Of a DNA stretch of 64,000 nucleotides, positions 39,916 to 49,079 are shown piece by piece; the first letter of the stretch is position 1; each line of letters starts with the position of its first letter. Source of the DNA: Lutraria lutraria (taxonomy: Eukaryota > Mollusca > Bivalvia > Venerida > Mactridae); assembly GCA_964023205.1 (NCBI GenBank), contig OZ026845.1:8132001-8196000 (forward strand). The letters run 5' to 3'. The position numbers and the translations under genes were made by a program. Under the pieces are notes generated by a model. That model was not told the DNA's origin. It searched no databases and saw only the letters and a list, made by a program, of their open reading frames with translations.

Positions 39916-41160
39916 TCAAAATCTTCTATCACGCCTCTCACCTCCCAACCATCTTCCATACCTTCTCCCGCCTACCATACTCCATCTCCGTCTTACTCCC
40001 CCTCCCAATTCATTCTGTCCATTCTCTTCTGTTCTTCGCCTCTTTTCTATCGCCTCATTTCCTACTTCTCTAGCTCTACCGGAATCACTCTCCTTAACTA
40101 CCTCTTTCTCCCTCCTTGCATCCCTCTCAGATCTTCTCTCTCTTCTATTCTCTTTCTCCATCCCTAATTCTTTCTCCCTTCTTTCCATGCATCTCTCTTT
40201 CAAACCTTCCTTCCCTGATACCACTATCTGCTCTTTCAATTCATTCACCTCTTTCCTTAAACAATCCACAGACTTTTGTAGATTCTGAACCAGTTCCGCG
40301 TTTGACAGTATCTGCTGGCCAAGAATGTTTCCTACTTTTTGAACCAAGTCACAAAATTTTTCTGTAATATATTCGGTATTCTCTTTGATCCTTGATTTCT
40401 CGTTAATTGAATTGGTCCCGGAAATTGAAGTTGCTGTAGATGAAGACGATGATGATGACGATGATGACGACTCAGAAAAGCTTCTGATTCTTTTCAGTGA
40501 GTGTCTTACTCTCTCAGTTGTTTGGCCTCTTTCTATTTCTTCGCTCTCTCCATTCTGACTACACTGTTCATCCTGAACCACCTTCTGTTTCACAATCCGC
40601 AAATCTAATGGTGCGTCTTGAAGAGGAGTGGCGGTAAGTATTTCTTCTTCTCCCACAGTTGAACTTTCACTGACTGTCAAATCAAGTGCCCCGTCATCCT
40701 TTATCTCAATCTCATTACAGGGTATCTCTGCGAAGACGGCAGCCCTTTCGATCAGGTTAGACTTTTCTAACGGCAGCCGTCTACAGTTCCACCACATTCT
40801 GCTGTCCTCCCTATCCAAAATTTCCACGTCTTCTTCGTCCACTATGTGTGGATTCTTACTTTCTACCAGATAGTGAATAGAATCAGCCGTACCTCTCTCT
40901 CTGAGAACACTCTCGTGTCTGCTATAAGTTTTGACGTGTTTTTCTAGCATTACCCTTGTTTGACACCTAAATAGGCATAATGTACACCAAAACGGTTGTC
41001 TGTCGTTAGAAATATGATGTTTATAGACGTGATCTATGATTCTTTGTTTAGTGTTGATGGTTTCTTTTCCGTTCGACTTGCAGTATCTACACCGGTACGC
41101 CCTTCCTCGCTTATCCATTGTTTCACCTGAAAAGATTATTAGATATGGTTTTACGGTCAT
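39916..41160 (-). CDS. Third ORF: zinc-finger/coiled-coil protein of the retrotransposon
   Basis: An intact 414-codon ORF, 295 bases after the pol stop, in the position env holds in retroviruses. It has no signal peptide, membrane segment or fusion-peptide-like stretch. Visible parts: a C2H2-like finger C24-X2-C27-X16-H44-X3-H48; a second, C59-X2-C62-X12-H75-X6-H82; two related motifs, ALDLTV (158-163) and PLDLRI (184-189), the latter resembling a CtBP-binding PxDLS motif; an 11-serine run (221-231) encoded by a GAT/GAC-type triplet repeat on the plus strand; a predicted coiled coil about 252-330; an Arg/Glu-rich stretch to about 370; and a Gly/Arg-rich tail. Met15 (at 41118) has the better start context (ACAATGG) and lies 11 bases after a TTTTCAG acceptor, so a spliced mRNA may begin there. 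A nuclear DNA- or RNA-binding accessory protein is plausible; its function is unknown. Confidence 0.85.
   Translation of the reverse strand: MTVKPYLIIFSGETMDKRGRAYRCRYCKSNGKETINTKQRIIDHVYKHHISNDRQPFWCTLCLFRCQTRVMLEKHVKTYSRHESVLRERGTADSIHYLVESKNPHIVDEEDVEILDREDSRMWWNCRRLPLEKSNLIERAAVFAEIPCNEIEIKDDGALDLTVSESSTVGEEEILTATPLQDAPLDLRIVKQKVVQDEQCSQNGESEEIERGQTTERVRHSLKRIRSFSESSSSSSSSSSSTATSISGTNSINEKSRIKENTEYITEKFCDLVQKVGNILGQQILSNAELVQNLQKSVDCLRKEVNELKEQIVVSGKEGLKERCMERREKELGMEKENRRERRSERDARREKEVVKESDSGRAREVGNEAIEKRRRTEENGQNELGGGVRRRWSMVGGRRYGRWLGGERRDRRF
41125..41139 (-). promoter_or_regulatory. Putative 3' splice site before the third ORF
   Basis: The element sense reads CTAATAATCTTTTCAG followed by GTGAAACAATGG. 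This has a branch-point-like CTAAT, a short pyrimidine run, a CAG and then the ATG of Met15 with a strong start context. A spliced subgenomic mRNA, as used for retroviral env, would explain expression of this distal ORF. The matching donor was not identified. Confidence 0.5.
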
Positions 41161-41455
41161 GGCTTTATTATTCTATAGATTGATACTCATAGTAATCTCC
41201 CTCCCTCGTTACTATATTATGCCAAGCTGTTGAGTCAAAGCCACTGTTTGGGTGTCCGATGTACCATCTTGTACGCATAAGGAAGTCGCACGCGATGTTT
41301 CGCTGAATTTCGATTCTTATTTCATCATTCTTGTATTATAAATTATTTATTATATTGTTTATGTCAACAATTTACATATATATATATATATATAACAATG
41401 ATTGTCTACAAAATTGCTTGATGCAAATCTTAGTCGACCTCTACTGCTGTTTCTG

Positions 41456-44400
41456 TTATACATTCAAGCTGAGCTTCTTCAATTTTTTTACGGTGCTGGT
41501 CACCCAGTGTGGAGGATTTCGTCCTTCATATTTCTTCAGTTTATCATGGTGTACTACTCTTTCTTCTCCCTTGCTGTTCATCTGTAGCAAATAGTTTATG
41601 GGTGATCTTCGCTCTTTTATGACATACGGCCCCTCATAAACCTTGGTCAACTTCGGGTTTACTCCGACCTTCCTCGTCTCATGCAAGTACCATACTGCGT
41701 CACCTATTTGATAAGAATTGAATCTAAGCCTTGAATCACAAATATCTTTATTTCGCTTTGCACTAACTGCCAAATGTCTCCTGGCTACCTCGTGAGCTTG
41801 CTGCATACGGTTTCGCAGGAGTTGAACATACTCACTGTGCGTAAAGGTTTGGGGGTCAATCACCTCAGAATGCCCCAACATAACATCAATTGGCATTCTA
41901 AGCTCTCGCCCTATGCACATCATATTAGGCGTTAGTCCCGTGGACTCATGTGGAGATGAACGATAAGCTCCAGCAATACAACTAAGGTTTAAATCCCAGT
42001 TGTCTTGTTCTCCGATAAGATATGCCCTCACCATGCTCATCAGGCTCCTGTTGAATCTTTCTACAACCCCATTGCCCCGTGGATTTCGTGCGCTTGTTCG
42101 AGTCTTCCTAATATGCAACATTTCACAAAGTTCCTTGAACATTCGACTCTCGAAAACGGTTCCTTGATCAGTATGTATGGACAGTGGGCAACCCCAGCGA
42201 GATATTATGTTACTCATAACCATTGAGGCACACGTTTCAGCTGTTTGGTCAGGTACTGGCAGTACCTCTACATACTTAGTAAAATGATCTACCATGACAA
42301 GGATGTAACGGTTTCCCCTTGGGGTAAGTGGGAAAGGCCCCGTATAATCTATTGCCAGCATGTCCCAAGGTGCCCCAGCTCGTAGAGATCCCATGGGTGC
42401 TTTTGGTGATTTGCAAGGTTTCTTATTTGCAGCACATACATCACAGCTCTGTACATGTAATGCGATATCTTCGCGCATCTGGTACCAATGATAAAGCTGT
42501 GCTATCTTTGCCTTGGTACGTTTTACGCCCATATGACCCGATGTTATAGAATTATGCATTTGCTGCATGATATCTTCTCTCAGGGATCTAGGTACTATAA
42601 GCTGTAATCTGAAATCATTTTTGCTATCGGCATTCTTACAAGATTTATATACGACATTGTCCTGTAAAACAAGACTGTCCCATATTATCCAGTAATATCT
42701 AGCAGCATGGCTTTTAACATGTACTTCATCGGATGAAGGTTTCTCGTTTTTCTCTAAGGCTAGGACCAAAAACGCAATATCTTCATCCTCCATTTGACAA
42801 GTTGAAACATTCTCCGGTAAGGAATTGCCTAACCAAGTGCTGTGTTTTGTTCTTAGATTATGCGAATGATTTTTGCCTGATACACTTGGCTCAACTGCTT
42901 CGTTGACTGCTTGTATGCGATGGACTTTCGACTCTGTGTTAGGCTGATGAAAATTGTGGTCCTTATTAATTGCCAAATCCATGGTTTCTGCCCTTCGTTT
43001 ACACTTAGAGCATGGGCCACATTTCAACGGCTCACTCATGTCTACTAGATGGCAGTTGCACTCACGTGGCGTTTCGCATCTCGATAATGCATCACAGTGC
43101 CCTTGCTTCACACCAGGTCGATATTGGATTTGAAAGTCATAATCAGCTATTATTTCGATCCACCTTGCAATTTTCCCACTTGGTTCTTTCAAACTGAACA
43201 GCCAAACTAGTGCCTGATGATCTGATCGAACAACAAATCGTCGTCCTAATAAGTACTGTCTGAAATATTGAATGAAGTAGATAACTGCCAATAATTCTTT
43301 CTCTGTTATGCAATAGTTTTTCTCGGCCTTATTCAAAGCACGACTAGCATATGCAATAACTCTTTCTCTGTTATCTTGCAACTGTGACAAAACTCCCCCA
43401 ATACCCACACCTGAAGCGTCGACATCAAGGATGAATTCACCAGCCTCGTTTAGGGGGTAGCCCATTACATCAGGACTAACAAGAGCTTTTTTTATTTTGT
43501 TAAACGACTCTTCACATGCTTCACCCCACTTAAAATCGACATCCTTTTTTGTAAGCTCCAACAGGGGTCTGGCAATCTTTGCAAAATCTTTAACAAAACG
43601 GCGATAGTATGACCCGGTTGCCACAAATTGCTTCACATGTTTGCAGTTAGTCGGCCTCGGCCATTGTACAATCTTTGCAATGTTTGTGGGGTCTGGGCGC
43701 ACACCCTCGTTAGACACTACGTGTCCGAGGAAAACTACCTCGTATTGGAACAAATTACATTTGTCTGGTTTCAACTTCAACCCTGCATCACGTATTCTAC
43801 CCAAAACCTCATCGACCCGCTGTATATGTTGCTCAAAGTCTGCCCCAAAGACTATAATATCATCTATGTACACTAGGCAAGTAACCCATTGTAATCCCTG
43901 TAATGCCAATTCCATAGTACGCTGAAATGTGCTTCCAGCACAATTAAGCCCAAATGGCATCCTGGTCATCTCGTAGTGCCCATATTTGCAGCAAAAGGCA
44001 CTCTTAGGTATATCCTCCTCTTTTAAGGGGATCTGAAAATATCCACTTGTTAAATCAAAGTTGCTAAAATAAGCAGAACCTGCTACTGCATCTAAACAGT
44101 CCTGGACCCTAGGCAAAGGGTATCCGTCTGGTTTAACGAGGTTGTTAACCTTACGGTAGTCAACACAAGGTCGTATTGCACCAGACTTCTTTTTTACTAA
44201 TATTATCGGACTTGCCCAAGGTGATGTACTTTTACGTATTATACCCTGCTCTTCTACCCTTTCTTCGGTAGCCAAAACTTTAACAATACGATCTATTTTC
44301 TCTGCTCTACCAATGTGTGTATTTTGCATCAGTTTTACTTCTGAAGAGAACGGATTTAAGACTCGAATCTTACAAGTTGGACCCTCATTTATATTTACCA

Positions 44401-44917
44401 ATGATGCTGCCATAACCAGATTAAATGTCTCTTTAAAATTTTCCGCTGGTTCGACCAGGTACTCAGCCCCATTATCAGCATCATCCTTATCATTACGAGA
44501 GATATATACATCTATCACCATTTCAGATAACGCTGGAATGAGATAATTATCAGCCGCTACCACCTTTCTGGTAATATTCTGCTTCGCTACTTGAAAACAA
44601 GGTATCTCAACACTGTCCAAGACAATTTTATTGCTACTCAATAAGATGTCTGCTGGGCCCTTCTCCCTACCCTTCAAGATATCATACCCAAGCAGAACAT
44701 CATCCTCTATATCAGCAACTCTTGCCTCAGTGGTGATCTCCAGAGGGCCTAACCTCATATTGAATGCAGCCTTACCCCAATCCCTGATTGGCGCGCCACC
44801 AGCTCCTCGCAAAACTGCTATTTGCCCAAGCTCAGGGCACAAGTCTCTGTGTATCCTATCATACACCCTCTTGGACACCACCGTTTTCGATGCCCCCGTA
44901 TCAGCTGTAAAAACCAC
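41456..44917 (-). CDS. pol: Pol polyprotein: protease, reverse transcriptase, RNase H, integrase
   Basis: An open frame of 1153 codons as delimited from a GTG; the frame is open farther upstream, beyond the gag stop, so the GTG is not the real start. Numbering from it: aspartic protease DTGA at 6-9 with LLGYDIL at 75; RT with FDLTSGYFQ (Asp288) and the YIDD box 350-353; RNase H with DVDAS (498-502), Glu541 and Asp566; integrase zinc motif H788-X6-H795-X29-C825-X2-C828; catalytic triad Asp857, Asp917, Glu953 with the typical 35-residue spacing; GPY/F module near 1094-1110. No chromodomain follows. All catalytic residues are present. It is probably made as a Gag-Pol fusion by -1 frameshifting at 45073-45079. 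It copies element RNA and integrates the DNA. Confidence 0.97.
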   Translation of the reverse strand: MVFTADTGASKTVVSKRVYDRIHRDLCPELGQIAVLRGAGGAPIRDWGKAAFNMRLGPLEITTEARVADIEDDVLLGYDILKGREKGPADILLSSNKIVLDSVEIPCFQVAKQNITRKVVAADNYLIPALSEMVIDVYISRNDKDDADNGAEYLVEPAENFKETFNLVMAASLVNINEGPTCKIRVLNPFSSEVKLMQNTHIGRAEKIDRIVKVLATEERVEEQGIIRKSTSPWASPIILVKKKSGAIRPCVDYRKVNNLVKPDGYPLPRVQDCLDAVAGSAYFSNFDLTSGYFQIPLKEEDIPKSAFCCKYGHYEMTRMPFGLNCAGSTFQRTMELALQGLQWVTCLVYIDDIIVFGADFEQHIQRVDEVLGRIRDAGLKLKPDKCNLFQYEVVFLGHVVSNEGVRPDPTNIAKIVQWPRPTNCKHVKQFVATGSYYRRFVKDFAKIARPLLELTKKDVDFKWGEACEESFNKIKKALVSPDVMGYPLNEAGEFILDVDASGVGIGGVLSQLQDNRERVIAYASRALNKAEKNYCITEKELLAVIYFIQYFRQYLLGRRFVVRSDHQALVWLFSLKEPSGKIARWIEIIADYDFQIQYRPGVKQGHCDALSRCETPRECNCHLVDMSEPLKCGPCSKCKRRAETMDLAINKDHNFHQPNTESKVHRIQAVNEAVEPSVSGKNHSHNLRTKHSTWLGNSLPENVSTCQMEDEDIAFLVLALEKNEKPSSDEVHVKSHAARYYWIIWDSLVLQDNVVYKSCKNADSKNDFRLQLIVPRSLREDIMQQMHNSITSGHMGVKRTKAKIAQLYHWYQMREDIALHVQSCDVCAANKKPCKSPKAPMGSLRAGAPWDMLAIDYTGPFPLTPRGNRYILVMVDHFTKYVEVLPVPDQTAETCASMVMSNIISRWGCPLSIHTDQGTVFESRMFKELCEMLHIRKTRTSARNPRGNGVVERFNRSLMSMVRAYLIGEQDNWDLNLSCIAGAYRSSPHESTGLTPNMMCIGRELRMPIDVMLGHSEVIDPQTFTHSEYVQLLRNRMQQAHEVARRHLAVSAKRNKDICDSRLRFNSYQIGDAVWYLHETRKVGVNPKLTKVYEGPYVIKERRSPINYLLQMNSKGEERVVHHDKLKKYEGRNPPHWVTSTVKKLKKLSLNV

Positions 44918-45017
44918 AGCAACATTTTCTACAAAACCATTTACATAAACGCCATCATAAAAGTGTCTGCTTTCATGATCTCCTACATCCCCGATATAGG
45001 TACCATTCTCACTGTTA

Positions 45018-45079
45018 CGGCCATTCGAGTTTACTCGGACCTCCCTCTGGCCGCAAGGGCTGGTCCTTCGGTGTTTAAA
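45018..45079 (-). promoter_or_regulatory. Putative -1 programmed frameshift signal (slippery site plus pseudoknot)
   Basis: On the minus strand the heptamer T TTA AAC sits at 45079-45073 in exact gag phase (codons Leu474-Asn475). After a 6-nt spacer, GGACC (45066-45062) can pair with GGTCC (45041-45037) and CCCT (45059-45056) with AGGG (45046-45043). The loop CGGCCA (45053-45048) is perfectly complementary to TGGCCG at 45023-45018, giving an H-type pseudoknot. The -1 frame is open from the slip site into pol. This arrangement matches well-known viral -1 frameshift signals; function is inferred. Confidence 0.85.
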
Positions 45080-46497
45080 TCATCAGTAGATTTTCCATAC
45101 TGCTTCTCACGAATTGGTTGTGACCTTCTTTCACTAGGGCAATCACGCGCATAGTGACCCAGGTTGTGGCAATTATAACACTCCACTTGCCTCTTTGCAT
45201 TATTCCTGTCTCTACGTGGAGCTTCACTCCGTCTACCTCCCTCTAGTTTGTCTAGTCTCTCTAGTACACTTGCCATAAAGTTACTTAAATCACCCGTTTC
45301 TCCCACTCTGGTCTGCTTAATCTTTTGATCTTCAATGGTAAGGTTTGCTTGCATAGGTGATCGTCCATTATCTTCGCCCACAACACCCGTACTATTTTCG
45401 TTAAATTCTTCTTCTGCTGTAGCTCGCCTAGCACTCTCCCTATTCTTTCTACTATTTCTCACTTGAATCATGTTGACTACATGAAACACCGCTTCGTCAA
45501 TTGTTTCTGGTTCCTTATTCAACTCAACTGCAAATCTGATTTCGTCGTCACGCAAACCATCGAGAAAACGTCGCACTAAGTCTTCTTCTCGCGTCTTTCT
45601 ATCTCTGTAACCATGGGCTTTATCATACAAATACTTCAGACTTGCCGCAAAATCTTCAGCCGTTTCCCCTATTTTTTGTACCCGCCTACTAAACTTCGCT
45701 GCAAATGATCGCGGTGTTTCAATCACGCGGTAACGGCTGTTAAGTTCAGCTACAAGAGCGTTATAGTCTGATAAGACGGCGGGCGGCAGCTGAGCAAATA
45801 CGAACTGGGCTGCGGAGCCTTCTATACGCGGTAATAAGTAATCAAGCTTGTCTTCGTACGACCAGTTAAATCTAAGTGCTAGGGTTTCAAACCTTGCCAA
45901 CCACACAGACCAATCTTCTTTACCCTGGAAGGGTGATATTTTGATATTACTTGATTCAAATCTAAGATTAGGCATGTAACGCTGGCGTGAATCAGTCTGA
46001 TACGTAGGTCGGTTTGGGCGTTGATGTTCTAACCTACTATTTCCCGTACGACACGGTCCTTCATGATATGAACCTGATGGCCTATTATACTGACTGTTCG
46101 TGCCCGGTTGGAATGCCACCCTAACTGAATTCCCACCCTCTGAAGGTAAATCAACGCTACCATTTTGATTGGAATTTCTGGGTAAATCTCCAATACCAGC
46201 GTTTATGTTGTTGCATGACATTTGCTTAAGGGACCTTAACTCTTGCGCCATATCTTTGATGCATCCGGTTAAGTCTTTAAATACAGATCCTAACTCGACC
46301 TGGTCATATCTAGTGTCATTTGCTCTAACATGGACAGTTTCAGGGGTCATACTTGTAATGTCTATTGATCTATCAGGACTTTGGATCATACTATCATTGT
46401 CAAGCTGTTGAGGATCCGTTAAATCATTGTTATGACGACCATCTATATTATTGAAAAATATCGTTTGCTCGCTGTCTACCGCAACTGGATCATTCAT
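45031..46497 (-). CDS. gag: Gag polyprotein
   Basis: An intact 488-codon ORF starting with ATG 62 bases after the primer binding site. A hydrophilic N-terminal third (1-185) is followed by a retrotransposon capsid-like region (about 187-350, with FQGKEDWSVWLARFE and a helical arginine-rich segment). A charged linker follows, then one CCHC zinc knuckle, C440-X2-C443-X4-H448-X4-C453. It packages element RNA into particles. The last 15 codons overlap the pol frame, and the slip heptamer lies at codons 473-475. Confidence 0.95.
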   Translation of the reverse strand: MNDPVAVDSEQTIFFNNIDGRHNNDLTDPQQLDNDSMIQSPDRSIDITSMTPETVHVRANDTRYDQVELGSVFKDLTGCIKDMAQELRSLKQMSCNNINAGIGDLPRNSNQNGSVDLPSEGGNSVRVAFQPGTNSQYNRPSGSYHEGPCRTGNSRLEHQRPNRPTYQTDSRQRYMPNLRFESSNIKISPFQGKEDWSVWLARFETLALRFNWSYEDKLDYLLPRIEGSAAQFVFAQLPPAVLSDYNALVAELNSRYRVIETPRSFAAKFSRRVQKIGETAEDFAASLKYLYDKAHGYRDRKTREEDLVRRFLDGLRDDEIRFAVELNKEPETIDEAVFHVVNMIQVRNSRKNRESARRATAEEEFNENSTGVVGEDNGRSPMQANLTIEDQKIKQTRVGETGDLSNFMASVLERLDKLEGGRRSEAPRRDRNNAKRQVECYNCHNLGHYARDCPSERRSQPIREKQYGKSTDDLNTEGPALAARGRSE

Positions 46498-46558
46498 CGT
46501 TGAATTATCAATACCGGAGGAGCAAATTCGTATCGCTGGATCTGCAACGGATTGTCAG

Positions 46559-46576
46559 ATCCCACCGCTGCCACCA
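46559..46576 (-). other. Primer binding site, tRNA-Leu type
   Basis: In element sense TGGTGGCAGCGGTGGGAT begins 4 bases after the 5' LTR. It is complementary over 18 nt to the 3' end (with CCA) of animal tRNA-Leu species whose acceptor end is ...CCGCTGCCA. The tRNA match is from knowledge of tRNA-Leu, not from a search. Confidence 0.85.
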
Positions 46577-47155
46577 AAAATGTAACGTGCCGGTAGTTGA
46601 ACAAGATGGTATCTCTTGTGCACTATACTAGTTCTCATGTAACTCTGATTCTTATGCGCTGGATCTGGTTCCCATGTGTTAGTACTGGTTATGTGCTTAT
46701 GACTCAACAGCATAAAACATAAAACTAAATCTTACCAAAGCTAAAAGTATTACTAAGAGGATTCAGATTCAATCAAATTTATTATAGTGTGATATTCGCA
46801 AGATCATTCATGAAATTATCCAATAAACAATACCTAGCATTCACAACAATAATGTTATTAACTATGACAAGAGAATTTATTAATAATTTGCCAGATCCTG
46901 TATAAAATCTTATTAAGACTTACTCAATAAATAAACAGAAGGTTTCCTAAATTAGACACCAAAACTTTAAAATGAGAAAAAAGCAGACGGCTTGAAAATG
47001 TTTTAGAACAAAAGAAATCCAAAAATGCTCTTCTAATAAAAATAGTTATTTAATGCAAACTTACTTAAACTAAACTGTAGATGTACTAAAAGTTTTCAAA
47101 AGATCTAAACCTATCTAACCAAAACTGAAGAGTCCTAGACTGGTGATTGCAGCGC

Positions 47156-47163
47156 CTTTTATA
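47156..47163 (-). promoter_or_regulatory. LTR TATA box
   Basis: TATAAAAG in element sense within U3; transcription would start some 25-30 bases downstream. Confidence 0.6.
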
Positions 47164-47459
47164 CTAAGGAATCAAACAGATCCAACACTGTTTGATGTAG
47201 GATCAAACAGTGTGGGAAAGGGGCCTCAATCGGGTTTCCTACAATTCCAACAGTGCCAAAAATAATACTTAAATTGATATAAAAACGTGAATAAAAACAG
47301 TATCTGGCATTCAAACATACATTTTAAGTAACAGTAAAATCAAATCATGACAAAACGAATTTAGCAACATTAATAAACAACAAATAATAGTATTTCCCAA
47401 ATAAAAATTTCCCCTAAAGAGCCTCCCACCAAAATATCAATACTCTACAAATAAATTAA

Positions 47460-47511
47460 TGACGTCATCAACCTCTTATATGACGTCACGATTTATGATT
47501 CAAAATGGCGG
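47460..47511. promoter_or_regulatory. Two CRE sites and a YY1-like motif in U3
   Basis: Perfect TGACGTCA palindromes at 47460-47467 and 47481-47488, centres 21 bp apart, are followed by AAAATGGCGGAC near 47502. CREB/ATF and YY1 are the known animal binders of such motifs. The same sites exist in the 3' LTR. They lie about 300 bases upstream of the TATA box, an ordinary enhancer position. Confidence 0.55.
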
Positions 47512-47738
47512 ACTTTAACACATGGAATGTAAGATCTAAAATAAAATGGATTATTAAGCAATATTCTAAAGGATTAAGAGACAAAGAGGTATGACACTTA
47601 TAAAGTTTAAAATAAGTAAATATACTGAATGTTATTTATGTAAGTTTTACAACATAATTCAATGAGAAATTGAATCAGAAAGGTAATTAAATTAATCTGT
47701 AAACAGTAAAGGAGTGGGTGGGGAACCACAACACTACA

Positions 47739-49079
47739 ATATATATTCAGATTCTCTTGGCCGTCACCTGCTCGGCGCGCATGGACTTTAATGCGGACCA
47801 AAGTAGTTCCCGTTCCATGTGGCTGTGTACCTTCATGTTCAGACATAGTAAATGGGGAACCAGCTAGTTTATACAAATCTTTCTATTTAAAGAAACATGT
47901 TTTTTGAAGTCATAAGTGGAAACATCTGTGTCACATCATAATTTACCACGTACATGTATTAGACAAGAGAGTGAAAGCAAAGTAATAATAATTAAATTAT
48001 GAAATAGACAAGAAAGTAATTTTACCGATTAAATTATTGTTATTTATAACTTCAACATTTGTAATGTTGTTTATTTTCACCAAACAAGTATACATGCATG
48101 CCTGTTGTTCGTCTCTTGATAGATCGAGCAGGTTTTCCAGTTCGATTCGTCTACAAACACGTACATTTCTAACATTATTTAGTCCGTGGCACAAATGTAC
48201 TGGTATTCGTCCTGTTAAATTTATTTTTGCATACTTTTGGATGTTGACTGGCCTAAATATTCGACTCTCTATGAAATCACTTGGGGTGGATCTATTATCT
48301 AGTATATGGCCTGATTGGTTGATAAGTCAGACGAGTCCAAGTTTAGTACCACAACACTGGACTATCATAATAGTTTTTGTTTTGCAAAATATTGCCAAGT
48401 TCTCCTGATATTATAAATATTTTATAGTTTAGGTCAGGATCTTCTGAGAAATACAGTTGAAAGCCACCATTTGGCCTTAGTGTTTGACCTATTTTTCCAG
48501 CCAATCAGCTGCCGAGATTATTTGAACTTTGTACCGATTAATTTCATGATAGAGTCTGACCTACTTTTATTAAGAGAACGATGGGAAAATAGGCAAACAC
48601 TGACACTCACTTCCCTAAGCGTATCTAATTTCATATAGAACAGTCATTTTAGACACTAACCAAAACATATTTGGTAGGCCCGTTTGAAGCAAATGCAGAT
48701 TAAGGGACCATTAATCGTAGACTTTCTGTCAACGAGGTGAGTGATGTCAGTTATTTCCACTTAAACTACTATTTTCGCTGAAATCATTTTGGGAGGAAGC
48801 TCCCTATTAGCGCCGGTTCTAACATCACTGCATGTTGCGATAAATACCTTGTCAATATGTACAGATTATTTCTCGTAATGTCAAGACTGCTTAATGTGGA
48901 ATTAAATGACGTGACGAGCTAACGGTGTACTATTCAAATAACTATAAACCTTAGGTTTGACTGTATATAGTCGAGGATACCATGCATCCCGGCGTGCTTT
49001 TTGCAGTATGCTTATGCAACTTACTTGGGTATTCATAAAATATGTCTTGCTTAGCTCAGTTTTCGTTACTTGAATAGAG
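47739..49079. other. Intergenic stretch right of the retrotransposon
   Basis: No gene recognised. 47755-47835 (CGGCGCGCATGGACTTTAAT and following) resembles 5970-6050, a repeat fragment. Confidence 0.4.

Larger units (their letters stand above)
38391..47738 (-). mobile_element. Complete Ty3/Gypsy-type LTR retrotransposon with a third ORF
   Basis: A 9348-bp element read on the minus strand: 5' LTR (46581-47738), tRNA-Leu-type primer binding site, gag, pol in the -1 frame, a third ORF, polypurine tract, 3' LTR (38391-39557). The domain order PR-RT-RNaseH-IN is that of Ty3/Gypsy and not Ty1/Copia. ATAT flanks both sides and may be a 4-bp target duplication, though the site is low complexity. 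All three ORFs are intact and the LTRs are almost identical, so the copy is young and possibly competent. The integrase ends in a GPY/F module without a chromodomain. The unusual part is the third ORF, which is not envelope-like. Confidence 0.97.
46581..47738 (-). repeat. 5' LTR (1158 bp)
   Basis: Upstream LTR of the element, 9 bp shorter than its partner. In element sense there is a TATAAAAG box at 47163-47156 and an AATAAA at 46783-46778, so U3 is roughly 47738-47130 and R roughly 47130-46760. Exact boundaries are inferred. Confidence 0.97.

Noticed and set aside
39890..40288. 132-codon plus-strand frame opposite the third ORF
   Set aside because: Shadow of the Arg/Glu-rich minus-strand coding sequence; low complexity, no domain.
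39916..41160. Third ORF as an envelope protein
   Set aside because: No signal peptide, transmembrane anchor, furin-like site or glycosylation-rich ectodomain; it has zinc-finger and coiled-coil character instead.
41456..41700. Chromodomain at the integrase C terminus
   Set aside because: After the GPY/F module only about 45 residues remain and they lack chromodomain aromatic residues.
44915..44917. GTG as the true start of pol
   Set aside because: The frame is open upstream past the gag stop and an in-phase slippery heptamer is present, so frameshift fusion is the better explanation.
48037..48408. 123-codon plus-strand frame
   Set aside because: No recognisable domain, no splice or start context, hydrophobic AT-driven composition.
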